Assembly: GCF_014192225.1 (NCBI RefSeq)
Contig: NZ_JACHXS010000014.1
Coordinates: 62,001 to 126,000 of the forward strand
Direction: 5' to 3'
DNA from: Pseudoduganella umbonata
Lineage (GTDB): Bacteria; Pseudomonadota; Gammaproteobacteria; Burkholderiales; Burkholderiaceae_D
DNA: 64,000 nucleotides
Shown here: positions 20,186-30,298 of the stretch, piece after piece
Position numbering within the stretch: the stretch's first letter is position 1
Layout of the letters: every line of letters starts with the position of its first letter
Made by a program: the position numbers and the translations under genes
Notes under the pieces: model-generated
The model's database searches: none
What the model saw: the letters and a program-made list of their open reading frames with translations, nothing else
Told to the model about the DNA's origin: nothing

Positions 20186-20298
20186 ACCCGCAATCGTCAA
20201 TCTGCTGAGCAAGCGTGGCGTGTGAATTCAGCGCCCGACCATAGCGCCCGGCCGTGACGGCCCGGTGACGTCGCCGCGGCGCCGCCGCCATGGTGCCG

Positions 20299-21279
20299 TT
20301 ACGTCACCTGCAGCATGATCTTGCCGACATGCGTGCTGCTCTCCATCAGCTTGTGCGCCTCCACCGCCTGCTCGAGCGGGAAACTCTCGTAGATCACCGG
20401 GCGGATCTTCTTCGATTCCAGCAAGGGCCAGACCTTGTCGCGCAGCTGGCGCGCGATCGCGGCCTTGAAGGCCACCGAACGCGGGCGCAGCGTCGAGCCG
20501 GTCACGGTAAGCCGGCGGCGCAGCACCTGGCCCATGTCCAGCGTCCCCTTGGCGCCGCCCAGCAGCGCAATGATGGCGATGCGGCCGTCGTCCGCCAGGC
20601 AGTTGATTTCACGCGGCAGGTAGTCGCCGCCGACCATGTCGAGGATGACATCGACGCCGTTGTCGCCGGTCAGCTGCTTGACGCAGGCGGCGAAATCCTC
20701 GTGCCGGTAATTGATGCCGCGCTCGGCGCCCAGCTGTTCGCAGGCGCGCGCCTTCTCTTCGCTGCCCGCGGTGGCGAACACGCGGTGCCCCAGCGCGCTG
20801 GCCAGCTGGATCGCCGTGACGCCGATGCCCGACGTGCCGCCCTGCACCAGCAGCGATTCGCCGGGACCGAGCCGGGCGCGGTCGAACACATTGCTCCAGA
20901 CGGTGAAATAGGTTTCCGGCAGCGATGCCGCCTCGATCAGCGACAGGCCGTGCGGCACCGGCAGGCACTGCTCGACGGGCGCGACCGCGTATTCGGCATA
21001 GCCGCCGCCCTGCACCAGCGCGCAGACCAGGTCGCCGGGCTTGAACTCGCTGTTGGCGAGATCGCCTTCGACCACTTCGCCGGCCACCTCCAGCCCCGGC
21101 AGGTCGGACGCGCCCGGCGGCGGTGCATAGCTGCCGAGGCGCTGGAACACGTCCGGCCGGTTGATGCCGGCCGCGTGCACGCGGATCAGTACTTCGCCCG
21201 GGCCGGGCTGTGGCTTGTCGCGATAGCAGAGCCGCAGTACGTCAGGCGGGCCGGCCTTGGTGATCTCGATTGCGCGCAT
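20299..21279 (-). CDS. NAD(P)H quinone oxidoreductase, PIG3/zinc-free MDR family
   Basis: This 326-aa medium-chain reductase uses NAD(P)H to reduce quinones or similar electrophiles. It has an N-terminal GroES-like domain with GEVLIRVHAAGINRPDVFQR and a Rossmann domain with VQGGTSGIGVTAIQLA. The catalytic-zinc cysteine of alcohol dehydrogenases is absent, which fits the quinone reductase (PIG3) branch. This gene is usually found between pnp and tpiA in Burkholderiales. Here pnp lies about 21 kb away. Confidence 0.92.
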   Translation of the reverse strand: MRAIEITKAGPPDVLRLCYRDKPQPGPGEVLIRVHAAGINRPDVFQRLGSYAPPPGASDLPGLEVAGEVVEGDLANSEFKPGDLVCALVQGGGYAEYAVAPVEQCLPVPHGLSLIEAASLPETYFTVWSNVFDRARLGPGESLLVQGGTSGIGVTAIQLASALGHRVFATAGSEEKARACEQLGAERGINYRHEDFAACVKQLTGDNGVDVILDMVGGDYLPREINCLADDGRIAIIALLGGAKGTLDMGQVLRRRLTVTGSTLRPRSVAFKAAIARQLRDKVWPLLESKKIRPVIYESFPLEQAVEAHKLMESSTHVGKIMLQVT

Positions 21280-21324
21280 GGTCGTCCTTTCAGGGAAAGG
21301 GCGATTTTAGCGCAGCGGCGAAAA

Positions 21325-21403
21325 GCAATGTTTCCCTAAAAATGGGGACGTACCCCATTTTTCGAGCAATGTTTCCCGGAAAATGGGGTCCGTCCCCATT
21401 TTC
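21325..21403. repeat. Palindromic repeat pair, GGGGACGKACCCC subtype
   Basis: Two tandem units of about 39 bp (21325-21362 and 21364-21403) share GCAATGTTTCCC, an A-run, and a hairpin AATGGGG-N5-CCCCATT. The cores are GGGGACGTACCCC (21344-21356) and GGGGTCCGTCCCC (21385-21397). It lies between qor and the double-hairpin module that follows the Sel1 gene. Confidence 0.8.
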
Positions 21404-21413
21404 CAGGCCCAGC

Positions 21414-21478
21414 CGCAGCCTTGCAAGGCTGCGTCGTTCGGCAGGCGCGAAGCAGTGCTTCGCGAAACCCCTGTCTCA
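21414..21478 (-). repeat. Double-hairpin intergenic module (second repeat family)
   Basis: Read on the minus strand, GGTGAGACAGGGGTTTCG leads into hairpin 1 (CGCGAAGC-ACT-GCTTCGCG, 21446-21464). GCCTG follows, and then hairpin 2, a perfect 20-bp palindrome with TGCA at its centre (21414-21433). A homologous module lies at about 45667-45737, with 31 of 39 matching bases over the hairpin-1 part and compensatory changes in the stem. The TGA stop of the Sel1 gene is embedded in its first bases. Confidence 0.7.
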
Positions 21479-22084
21479 CCCACCACCTGTCCGCGACGTG
21501 CGCGGCAGTGGTTTGCCGGGCCGCCAGGCGGCGGACAGGGCCTGGCCTTCCTCGACCTGTTCCGGCGTCATCTTCTTCGCGACGGCGGCGCGCTGCTCGG
21601 CGGCGTTGGGATTTCCGCCGGCCGCGGCGAGGTTCCACAGCATGTAGGCGATCACGTTATCCTGCGGCATGCCGCCGATGTGGTACCGGTACATCAGTCC
21701 CAGCACCTGCTGCGCATCCGCGTGGCCCTGCTCGGCTGCCTTGCGGAACCAGGTGACGGCCTGCCGGTGGTCCTGGATCACGGCATTGCCCGTGTAGTAC
21801 ATGGCGCCGACGACGTATTGCGCGTCGGCCTTGCCCTGCGTGGCGGCGCGCCGGTGCCACATCAGCGCCTGCCGGTAATCCTGCTGCACGCCGCGGCCCA
21901 TGTAGTACATCAGGCCCAGCAGGTGCTCCGCATCGGCGTTGCCGGCCCGTGCCAGCGGCAGGATCTCCTTGTACGCGAGCCCGTAGTTACGGTTGTTGTA
22001 CGCGGTCGCGCCTTCGGCAAAGCCGGCGATCGCGCTGCCCTGCAGGGCCAGCGCGATCACGGTGGAGGCGGCGAACGCCTTCAT
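21476..22084 (-). CDS. Sel1-repeat (TPR-like) exported protein
   Basis: This 202-aa protein has a signal peptide (MKAFAASTVIALALQGSAIA) and at least three Sel1-like repeats of about 36 residues with the pattern A-LGLMYYMGRGV-QDY-A--W-RRAA--G-ADAQ. Sel1 repeats are protein-protein interaction scaffolds. The start is set by AGGA six bases before ATG 22084; an in-frame ATG seven codons earlier lacks a ribosome site. The function is unknown. The C-terminus TSRTGGG runs straight into a double-hairpin repeat module. Confidence 0.85.
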   Translation of the reverse strand: MKAFAASTVIALALQGSAIAGFAEGATAYNNRNYGLAYKEILPLARAGNADAEHLLGLMYYMGRGVQQDYRQALMWHRRAATQGKADAQYVVGAMYYTGNAVIQDHRQAVTWFRKAAEQGHADAQQVLGLMYRYHIGGMPQDNVIAYMLWNLAAAGGNPNAAEQRAAVAKKMTPEQVEEGQALSAAWRPGKPLPRTSRTGGG

Positions 22085-22191
22085 GAAACGTCCTGGTTTT
22101 TTCATTGCGAGAATGGGATTCGTTCTTTTACTTGTTTCCGTCTCGTCCGGGCTTGGTGGCGCATGGTGCCCGGTCGCCTTGTTCCCTGCCG

Positions 22192-22950
22192 CTACTTCCA
22201 GCTGACCTTGCCCAGGCCATCGACGCTGACGTTGCGGTTCAGCGGCTTGCCGTACACGGTGACCGATCCGAGCCCGGACAGGTGCAGGTTCGCATTCGTC
22301 CGTGCATTCACCGTGGCGTTGCCGAGGCCGGACAGGTCGATGTCCACCGAGTCGGCCTGGAACTGCTGCGCATTCAGGCCGCCCAGTCCACCGAGCGAAG
22401 CGCGCAGTTGCCGGCTGCTGCCGCCGAGCGTCACGTAGCCGGCGCCACGCAGGTCGAGTTCGACGTTTTCGCTGTCGGCAACCCACAGGTGCATGCTGCC
22501 CATGCCGCACAAGGTCGCGTTCAGGCGCTTGAAGGCGCTGACGATCTTCATGCTGCCCGCGCCATCGAGCGTGATGTCGAGATCGTCGCCGGAAAAACCG
22601 GCGACTTCGGTCGAGCCCAGTCCTTCCGACACCAGTTCGCGCAGCTGCGGCAGCACCAGTTCGGCCCGTAGCGCCGCGCGGCTGATCTTCCCGCCGTTGG
22701 TGTCGCTGTCGATCTGCAGCGTGTCGCCCGTCTGCACGGCGATCACCTTGTCGATGAAACGCCGGTCGCCGATGATCTGCAGCGACGGCTCGGCACCCTG
22801 CATCAGTTTCAGGTTCACTACCCCGTCGAGCTTGACGCGCACCACCCTGGCGTCGATGGTCCTGGTCGCGGTGGCTTCTTCAGCGGCGGCCGCGCCGAGC
22901 ATCAGCCACAGGGTCGTCATCAGGAGGGCAAAGCTGAGTGGTTTGTGCAT
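22192..22950 (-). CDS. GIN-domain (DUF2807) auto-transporter-adhesin-like exported protein
   Basis: The 252-aa protein has a signal peptide ending at GAAAAEE and a right-handed beta-helix-like pattern of GLG/GAG repeats. These include SEGLGSTEVAGFSGDDLDI, DGAGSMKIVSAF, RGAGYVTLGGS and SGLGNATVNA, typical of the DUF2807 head-GIN domain. The domain is widespread and mostly uncharacterised, and is thought to act outside the cytoplasm. The start has a good AGGAAG ribosome site. It may be cotranscribed with the Sel1 gene 107 bases downstream. Confidence 0.85.
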   Translation of the reverse strand: MHKPLSFALLMTTLWLMLGAAAAEEATATRTIDARVVRVKLDGVVNLKLMQGAEPSLQIIGDRRFIDKVIAVQTGDTLQIDSDTNGGKISRAALRAELVLPQLRELVSEGLGSTEVAGFSGDDLDITLDGAGSMKIVSAFKRLNATLCGMGSMHLWVADSENVELDLRGAGYVTLGGSSRQLRASLGGLGGLNAQQFQADSVDIDLSGLGNATVNARTNANLHLSGLGSVTVYGKPLNRNVSVDGLGKVSWK

Positions 22951-22981
22951 GGGGCTTCCTAGGTGTTCTCGGGTTGATTGC

Positions 22982-23044
22982 TCAGCGGGCGAAGTACGCC
23001 GGCCGGACCCGGAAGGCATGACACATCATCGGTGCGGTAATCAT
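22982..23044 (-). CDS. Possible 20-aa small ORF upstream of the DUF2807 gene
   Basis: The minus strand has AAGGAG eight bases before an ATG that opens a 20-codon frame with several Met, Arg and aromatic residues (begins MITAPMMCHAF). It ends 31 bases before the DUF2807 start. It may be a leader peptide, a small protein, or chance. The ribosome site is the main support. Confidence 0.3.
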   Translation of the reverse strand: MITAPMMCHAFRVRPAYFAR

Positions 23045-23250
23045 CGTTGTGCTCCTTCCGGGTAGGTGGGGTCGATGGTGGCATGTTAACCCGCGCGGGG
23101 CACGATGACTTGCCGGGTGCGACGAAATGCAGAATCCGCGGTCCAGACGACAAAATCGTGCGCCAGGCCGTGCAGGCCGCCATGCTTCACGCAACAACCG
23201 GGGCGCCATCCATCGGGGCTGGCAGGCGCACGGCACGCCAAGCCACCGCT

Positions 23251-23271
23251 GTTTAGTAAAGCGGATTAAAC
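23251..23271 (+). promoter_or_regulatory. LacI-type operator 1 (upstream of TonB receptor)
   Basis: This is a 21-bp near-palindrome, GTTTAG-TAAAGCGGA-TTAAAC. It shares 16 of 21 bases with operator 3 next to the lacI gene. Its inner edge lies 23 bp from the predicted -35 box of the receptor gene, the same spacing as operator 2 to the permease promoter. Confidence 0.65.
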
Positions 23272-23294
23272 AGCAACGGCATTTTGCGAAGTCC

Positions 23295-23323
23295 TTGATC
23301 TTGCTTTTTTAAAAATGAATACT
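23295..23323 (+). promoter_or_regulatory. Predicted promoter of the TonB receptor gene
   Basis: TTGATC (23295-23300) and AATACT (23318-23323) are separated by 17 bases. The -10 box is imperfect, but the identical operator-to-promoter geometry at the permease gene supports it. Confidence 0.45.
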
Positions 23324-23371
23324 CGTCTCGACAAAAAGGCCGCCCCCCGGCCACTATTCCAAGGAGACGAA

Positions 23372-26077
<2,706 letters not shown>

Positions 26078-26099
26078 CCGCTCTCTGATGTGCCCTCAC

Positions 26100-26124
26100 A
26101 GCCGCGCTCCGCGCGGCTTTTTTT
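26100..26124 (+). terminator. Rho-independent terminator of the TonB receptor gene
   Basis: AGCCGCGC and GCGCGGCT form a perfect 8-bp stem with a three-base loop, followed by a run of seven T. It lies 22 bases after the receptor stop codon. Confidence 0.85.
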
Positions 26125-26125
26125 G

Positions 26126-26202
26126 TTTCCAAAAACTGGGGACAGTCCCCTTTTTTTGGAAATATTTCTTGAAATTGGGGACTGTCCCCGAATTCTGGAA
26201 AC
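26126..26202. repeat. Palindromic repeat pair left of RAYT, GGGGACAGTCCCC subtype
   Basis: An inverted pair: GGGGACAGTCCCC at 26138-26150 and GGGGACTGTCCCC at 26177-26189. They are joined by TTTGGAAATATTTCTTG, and TTTCC/GGAAA bases on the flanks extend the stems. The inverted arrangement resembles a REPIN (paired REP sequences). It lies about 100 bases upstream of the RAYT gene. Confidence 0.85.
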
Positions 26203-26299
26203 GATTTTATGTTGGTTCCGTGCGACGATTTGAGTCACCCCAGCAGGGGGAGCGACGACGAATGCCAAAGTGAAGCTTCTTGCATTCAAGGAGACACTC

Positions 26300-26911
26300 A
26301 TGCCACGCCGTGCCCGAGTCTTGCTGCCAGGCCATCCTCATCACCTCACCCAACGCTGCCACAACCGGCAGCCCTGCTTCTTTCAGCGTTCGGATTACAT
26401 CGTTTATCTCGATTTCCTGCGCGAGCATTCATCGCTCTACGGTGGTGCGATTCACGCCTATGTGCTGATGACAAATCACGTTCATCTGCTCGTCACTATG
26501 GATGACGTCACAATGCTTGCACCACTGATGAAGGGAGTCGCCCAGAACTACGCGCAATACATCAACCGGCGTCTCAAGCGCACCGGTAGCTTGTGGGAAG
26601 ACCGTTTTCACTCGTCTCCCATCATCGACGACGCGTACTTGTTGACCTGTCTACGCTACGTCGAACTGAATCCCGTTCGCGCAACGATCGTCGACTCGCC
26701 AGCCCGATACCGATGGTCGAGCTATGCCGGCAATGCCGGCCTGGCGGCCGATAACCTGCTAACGCCGCATACCACTTATCTTGGCCTGGGCAGCGATCCG
26801 GCACCGCGCTTCGCGAGCTACCGGAACCTGTTCTCGGAACCACTTAATCCCGTGCATCTTCAAGCCATCCGAAGCGCAGCTGCCGGCAATCGCCGCATCG
26901 ATCCCGCCTGA
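26300..26911 (+). CDS. REP-associated tyrosine transposase (RAYT, Y1_Tnp family)
   Basis: This 203-aa single-strand DNA transposase relative has the HUH metal motif at His60-Val-His62 (LMTNHVHLLV), the basic RRLKRTGSLWEDRFHSS segment and RYVELNPVRA. A tyrosine at 113 or 120 is the likely nucleophile; I cannot decide which. The start MPRRARVLLPG has AAGGAG upstream. RAYTs are single-copy domesticated relatives of IS200/IS605 enzymes that process REP/REPIN palindromes. Here two GGGGACWGTCCCC palindromes flank the gene on each side, so they are the likely substrate. The codon use and lower-GC stretches look foreign compared with neighbours. Confidence 0.92.
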   Translation: MPRRARVLLPGHPHHLTQRCHNRQPCFFQRSDYIVYLDFLREHSSLYGGAIHAYVLMTNHVHLLVTMDDVTMLAPLMKGVAQNYAQYINRRLKRTGSLWEDRFHSSPIIDDAYLLTCLRYVELNPVRATIVDSPARYRWSSYAGNAGLAADNLLTPHTTYLGLGSDPAPRFASYRNLFSEPLNPVHLQAIRSAAAGNRRIDPA

Positions 26912-26944
26912 CGAATCCGGCTCAACCGCGAGAATTAATTCGGC

Positions 26945-27017
26945 GGAAAATATTTCCGGAAATCGGGGACTGTCCCCGATTTTTGGAAATATTTCCAAAA
27001 AAAAGGGACTGTCCCCG
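26945..27017. repeat. Palindromic repeat pair right of RAYT, GGGGACTGTCCCC subtype
   Basis: GGGGACTGTCCCC at 26965-26977 and AGGGACTGTCCCC at 27004-27016 are in the same orientation. They are linked by GGAAATATTTCC, itself a palindrome that also appears in part before the first core. The array fills the convergent gap between RAYT and the CE2-like esterase gene. Confidence 0.85.
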
Positions 27018-27028
27018 GTGTTGTTTTG

Positions 27029-28093
27029 CTACCAGCTCATCAGTTGCCGCAGTGCCGGAGCCAGGTCGTCGGCCATCTGGCGGTGCTGGTCGCGAGTGGG
27101 GTGGGCGTCCTGGGCGTCGCCGGGGTAGTGGCGGGAGGGGATGTGGTGCACGCGCGGGCTGCCGGTGCGGGCGATGGTGTCGGCGATGTACGCGGTCAGC
27201 GCGGCCTTCTTGTCGCCGTTCAGGATGGCGCCTTCGGTCAGCACGATCCGGGCCTGGGGATGGTCGCGCAGCAGCGTGCCGACGAAGGCGGCGTAGGCTT
27301 CGACGTACTGCGCGCGGTCGGGGATGCCCTGGTTGAAGTCGTTGGTACCGATCGCGCTGACGATCAGGTCCGGCGCGTACAGCCGCTGGTTCCAGGGCTC
27401 GGGCGCGTCGGGCGAGGCGATGGCCAGCCCGTAGAAACGGTCCAGGTTGAATTCATCGGTGCGGCCGTTCCAGCTGCGCACCAGGCCGCGGCCGCCGTGG
27501 CAGACCAGCTGCACCTGCGCGTCCAGTGCGGCGCCAGCGAGCATGCCGTACGACAGCCGCGGGTTCCACCATACGGGCTGCTTCGTCCCCGGCGGTGTGC
27601 GTTCGAGCGCTTCGCCACAGGTAACGGAATCGCCCAGGAACAGCACGCGGCGCGACGGCAGCGCAGGGGGCGCGAGCACGCGGCCATCGGTCGCGTAGCC
27701 GTGCAGCGTGACGATGCCGTGCCAAGTTTCGGACCGGTGCAGCACCTGCACGGTGTGCGGCCCGGCCGCAAGCGTTTCGGCCAAACGGTAGGTCGAGCGC
27801 TTCGGAGACAGGTGAACGGTCCGCGCGTAGGCGCCATCGACGATCACGTCCAGGTAGCTCCTGTCGCCCGTCGTCGACGCGTCGAGCACCAGCTCGCGCC
27901 CTTCGAAGCGAAGAAACGACGACACGCCCGGATAGGCAAAGCGTACGGCGCCATCCGGCCCGTCGGCCATCCGCCCCATGCGCGCCACGCTGTCACCACC
28001 GGCCAGCACCGCCTCGGCGGCATGGGTACCGCCAGCCTGGAAGCACAAGGCGGCCAGGCTGGCGCCGGCGGCAAGCCATCGCGGGCAGGACAT
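27029..28093 (-). CDS. SGNH esterase, carbohydrate esterase family 2-like
   Basis: This 354-aa exported protein has a signal peptide (cleavage near THAA), an N-terminal beta-sandwich of about 120 residues, and an SGNH hydrolase domain. The catalytic Ser156 is in LFLGDSVTCGE, AIGTNDF is block III, and the Asp329/His331 pair is in DAHP. This two-domain order is that of CE2 enzymes, which remove acetyl groups from xylan and glucomannan. Its start overlaps the previous esterase gene stop by one base (TGATG), so both are made together. A role in deacetylating mannan is inferred from the GH5 and GH3 neighbours. Confidence 0.85.
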   Translation of the reverse strand: MSCPRWLAAGASLAALCFQAGGTHAAEAVLAGGDSVARMGRMADGPDGAVRFAYPGVSSFLRFEGRELVLDASTTGDRSYLDVIVDGAYARTVHLSPKRSTYRLAETLAAGPHTVQVLHRSETWHGIVTLHGYATDGRVLAPPALPSRRVLFLGDSVTCGEALERTPPGTKQPVWWNPRLSYGMLAGAALDAQVQLVCHGGRGLVRSWNGRTDEFNLDRFYGLAIASPDAPEPWNQRLYAPDLIVSAIGTNDFNQGIPDRAQYVEAYAAFVGTLLRDHPQARIVLTEGAILNGDKKAALTAYIADTIARTGSPRVHHIPSRHYPGDAQDAHPTRDQHRQMADDLAPALRQLMSW

Positions 28094-28845
28094 CAGCGGG
28101 CCGGTTTTTCGCGCATCAGCTTCTCGATGTCCGGAGCCATCGCGTCAGCCCAGGTCACGTAGGCCTTTGGCGTCAGGTGCAGGAAATCCGGCATGGTCTC
28201 CGCCGCGATATCGCCGTTCGCTTCCAGGAAGCGCGCACCGTAATCGCGGAAGAACACGTGCCGGCCATCGTCCAGCGTGGCGATCGCGGTGTTCACGGCC
28301 TTGGCCTTGGCGCGCCGCTCGTCCTGCGCCTGCTGCCCGTTCGGCAGGATGCCGTTGAGGAGGATCCTGGCATCCGGGTACAGCGTGCGCAGTTGGGCGA
28401 CGACGGCCTTCACGCCGCCAATCACCTGCTCGGGCTGTTCGTTGCACAGCCCGAAGTTGTTTACGCCGATCAGCAGCACCACGACCTTCGGCCGCAGCTT
28501 GTCCATGCCGTCGTTCTTCAGGCGCCACAGCACGTTGCCGGTATGGTCGCCGCCGATGCCGAAGTTCGCCGCGCGGTACTTGCCGAAACGGCTGTCCCAC
28601 GTATTCTTGTCCCACATCTCGGTGATCGAATCGCCGAGGAACAGCACGTCGACATCGCCCTGCGCGGCACGCGCCTTCAGGCCGTCGTTCATCTCGTGCC
28701 AGCGCGCGATCGACATCCACGGGTATTCCACGGTGCGCGGTTCGACGTTCAGCGCGCACGAGCGTCCTTCGGCCGACGCCGCCCCCGCAAACCCCAGCGC
28801 GGCCAGTGCCGCCAGCATTGCCAGTACATTCGCCTTCTTGTTCAT
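28093..28845 (-). CDS. SGNH/GDSL hydrolase, putative exported acetylesterase
   Basis: This 250-aa GDSL-family protein has a signal peptide ending near GAASAEG. The nucleophile Ser73 is in FLGDSITEMW, followed by the block II glycine (GIGGDHTGNVLWRL), block III GVNN, and Asp220-x-x-His223 (DFLHL). It resembles PAF-acetylhydrolase-like and sugar acetylesterase SGNH proteins. The start has GGAG six bases upstream. With the CE2-like neighbour it gives two different deacetylases in one operon, which suits an acetylated polysaccharide substrate. The 146 bases upstream contain only a GC-rich hairpin and no clear operator. Confidence 0.85.
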   Translation of the reverse strand: MNKKANVLAMLAALAALGFAGAASAEGRSCALNVEPRTVEYPWMSIARWHEMNDGLKARAAQGDVDVLFLGDSITEMWDKNTWDSRFGKYRAANFGIGGDHTGNVLWRLKNDGMDKLRPKVVVLLIGVNNFGLCNEQPEQVIGGVKAVVAQLRTLYPDARILLNGILPNGQQAQDERRAKAKAVNTAIATLDDGRHVFFRDYGARFLEANGDIAAETMPDFLHLTPKAYVTWADAMAPDIEKLMREKPAR

Positions 28846-28991
28846 GCCATCTCCGTTCTTGATCGAGTGCCGGAATGATACCCGCTCAGGGGCATCCAGG
28901 CGCAGCACCATCGCGCTGCGCGGCGCCCGCCCGTCGTCCAGCGCCAGCCGTCATCCACTTCCCATCGGCCGCGCCGCAACGACGAGCTTCC

Positions 28992-30296
28992 TCATTTGCG
29001 CTCGAGCGCGTGCAGCCGGTCGGCGTAGCCGCGGATCAGCGCGATGGTCGACTTGTCGGTGTCGAACACCGAGTACAGGCCCTGCTCTTCCTGCGGCGGA
29101 TCGCCCATCAGGTCGTTGCCTTCCTTCCACCAGTAGTCGGCATTGGCGGCGCGGCCGGCGCCGCCCCAGGCCCAGAAGTTGAAGCCGGCGATCGGATCGC
29201 CCTTCTCGGCACGGTCGACGACAACGTCGAACACCACCTTGTAGAAGCGGTCGCGCACCGTGGTCGGCGACTTGATGTCGAACGAGGCACCGTCGCGGTC
29301 CATGCCGAATTCCTCCAGCACGATCGGCTTGCCGATCTTCTTCGCGTAGTCGATGTGCACGTTCAGGTAATGGCTGCTTTTCTCCAGCGCACCGCTCCAC
29401 GTGGCGTCGACCCGCTTCGAATCGATCCAGCCCCAGTTCTTCGGCCACAGGTGGTAGGTCAGGTAGTCGACATCCTTCGACGCATGCGCCTTCTCGAACA
29501 GTTCGGCATCCTGCGCCGAACCGGCCAGGCCTTCGCTGCCGGTGCTGACCAGGTGGTTCCTGTCGAGGCTGCGGATGTACGCGGCCGTGTCGGCGATCCA
29601 TTTCACGTAGATCGCCTTTTCTTCCGGCGTGGACGACGCGTTGCCAGGGCGCGGCTCGTTGGCCAGCTGCCACGACATGATCACCGGATCGCCGGCATAC
29701 GGCTTGCCCGTCACCGTGTTCTTGCGCCCGATGAAAGTGCGGATCACGTTGCGGTACTCGGCCTGCGCCTTGTCGTTTGCATAGAAGCGTGCCGTCTCGC
29801 GCATGTAGGTCTCGTAGTCCTTCGTCACGTTCGGGTCGAGCGCCGGCGTGCCGGCAAACCAGTTCAGGTACTGCGTCATGCCGCCCGACCATTGCCAGAA
29901 ATTGTTCAGGTAGATCACCGCCGTCATGTCGCGCTTGGCCATCTCGGCCAGCAGGAAGTCCATGCCGGCGAGCAGGCGTTCGTCGTACTTGCCCGGCGCG
30001 CTGGTGGTTGCCGGGCGCACGGCACTCTTCATGTCGGTCTTTTCGGAAACGGCCAGCACGCGCAGGTTGTTGATGCCCATGCCTTTCAGCGTGTCGAGTT
30101 CCTTCAGCAGCCGTGGACGGTCGTTGGCGCCCAGGTAGGCGCCATACCAGAAGTTGGCGCCGGCGATGTAGTACGGGTGGCCGTTCCGGGTGAACTGCGT
30201 CTTCTTCACCGCCACGAATTCCGGCGCAGCGGCCGATGCCGCGGGTACCACGCCCATCATCAGCAGCGAGGCTGCCAGTGCGATCATCTTTTTCAT
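28992..30296 (-). CDS. GH5 endo-beta-1,4-mannanase (subfamily 7-like)
   Basis: Endo-beta-mannanase cuts internal beta-1,4-mannosidic bonds. The 434-aa protein has a signal peptide (to about residue 23) and a TIM barrel starting with F-RNGHPYYIAGANFWYG. The acid/base is Glu214 in SWQLANEPR and the nucleophile Glu329 is in KPIVLEEFGMDRDG. The tryptophan-rich loops NNFWQWSGG and NFWAWGG are typical of GH5_7 mannanases. AAGG lies six bases before the ATG used here; an ATG two codons upstream overlaps the GH3 stop as ATGA and is the alternative start. It probably acts in the periplasm or outside the cell. Confidence 0.88.
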   Translation of the reverse strand: MKKMIALAASLLMMGVVPAASAAAPEFVAVKKTQFTRNGHPYYIAGANFWYGAYLGANDRPRLLKELDTLKGMGINNLRVLAVSEKTDMKSAVRPATTSAPGKYDERLLAGMDFLLAEMAKRDMTAVIYLNNFWQWSGGMTQYLNWFAGTPALDPNVTKDYETYMRETARFYANDKAQAEYRNVIRTFIGRKNTVTGKPYAGDPVIMSWQLANEPRPGNASSTPEEKAIYVKWIADTAAYIRSLDRNHLVSTGSEGLAGSAQDAELFEKAHASKDVDYLTYHLWPKNWGWIDSKRVDATWSGALEKSSHYLNVHIDYAKKIGKPIVLEEFGMDRDGASFDIKSPTTVRDRFYKVVFDVVVDRAEKGDPIAGFNFWAWGGAGRAANADYWWKEGNDLMGDPPQEEQGLYSVFDTDKSTIALIRGYADRLHALERK

Positions 30297-30298
30297 CG

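Larger units (their letters stand above)
22951..23371. other. Divergent regulatory region, DUF2807 / TonB receptor
   Basis: This 421-bp divergent gap holds the small ORF at 22982-23044 on the left, and the LacI-type operator and predicted receptor promoter on the right (23251-23323). I see nothing interpretable in 23046-23250. No palindromic GGKGWCAG repeat is present. Confidence 0.6.

Noticed and set aside
26300..26911. Transposase considered as a complete IS200/IS605 insertion sequence
   Set aside because: There is no TnpB or left/right-end structure of IS200. The sequence motifs and the paired flanking palindromes fit a RAYT better.
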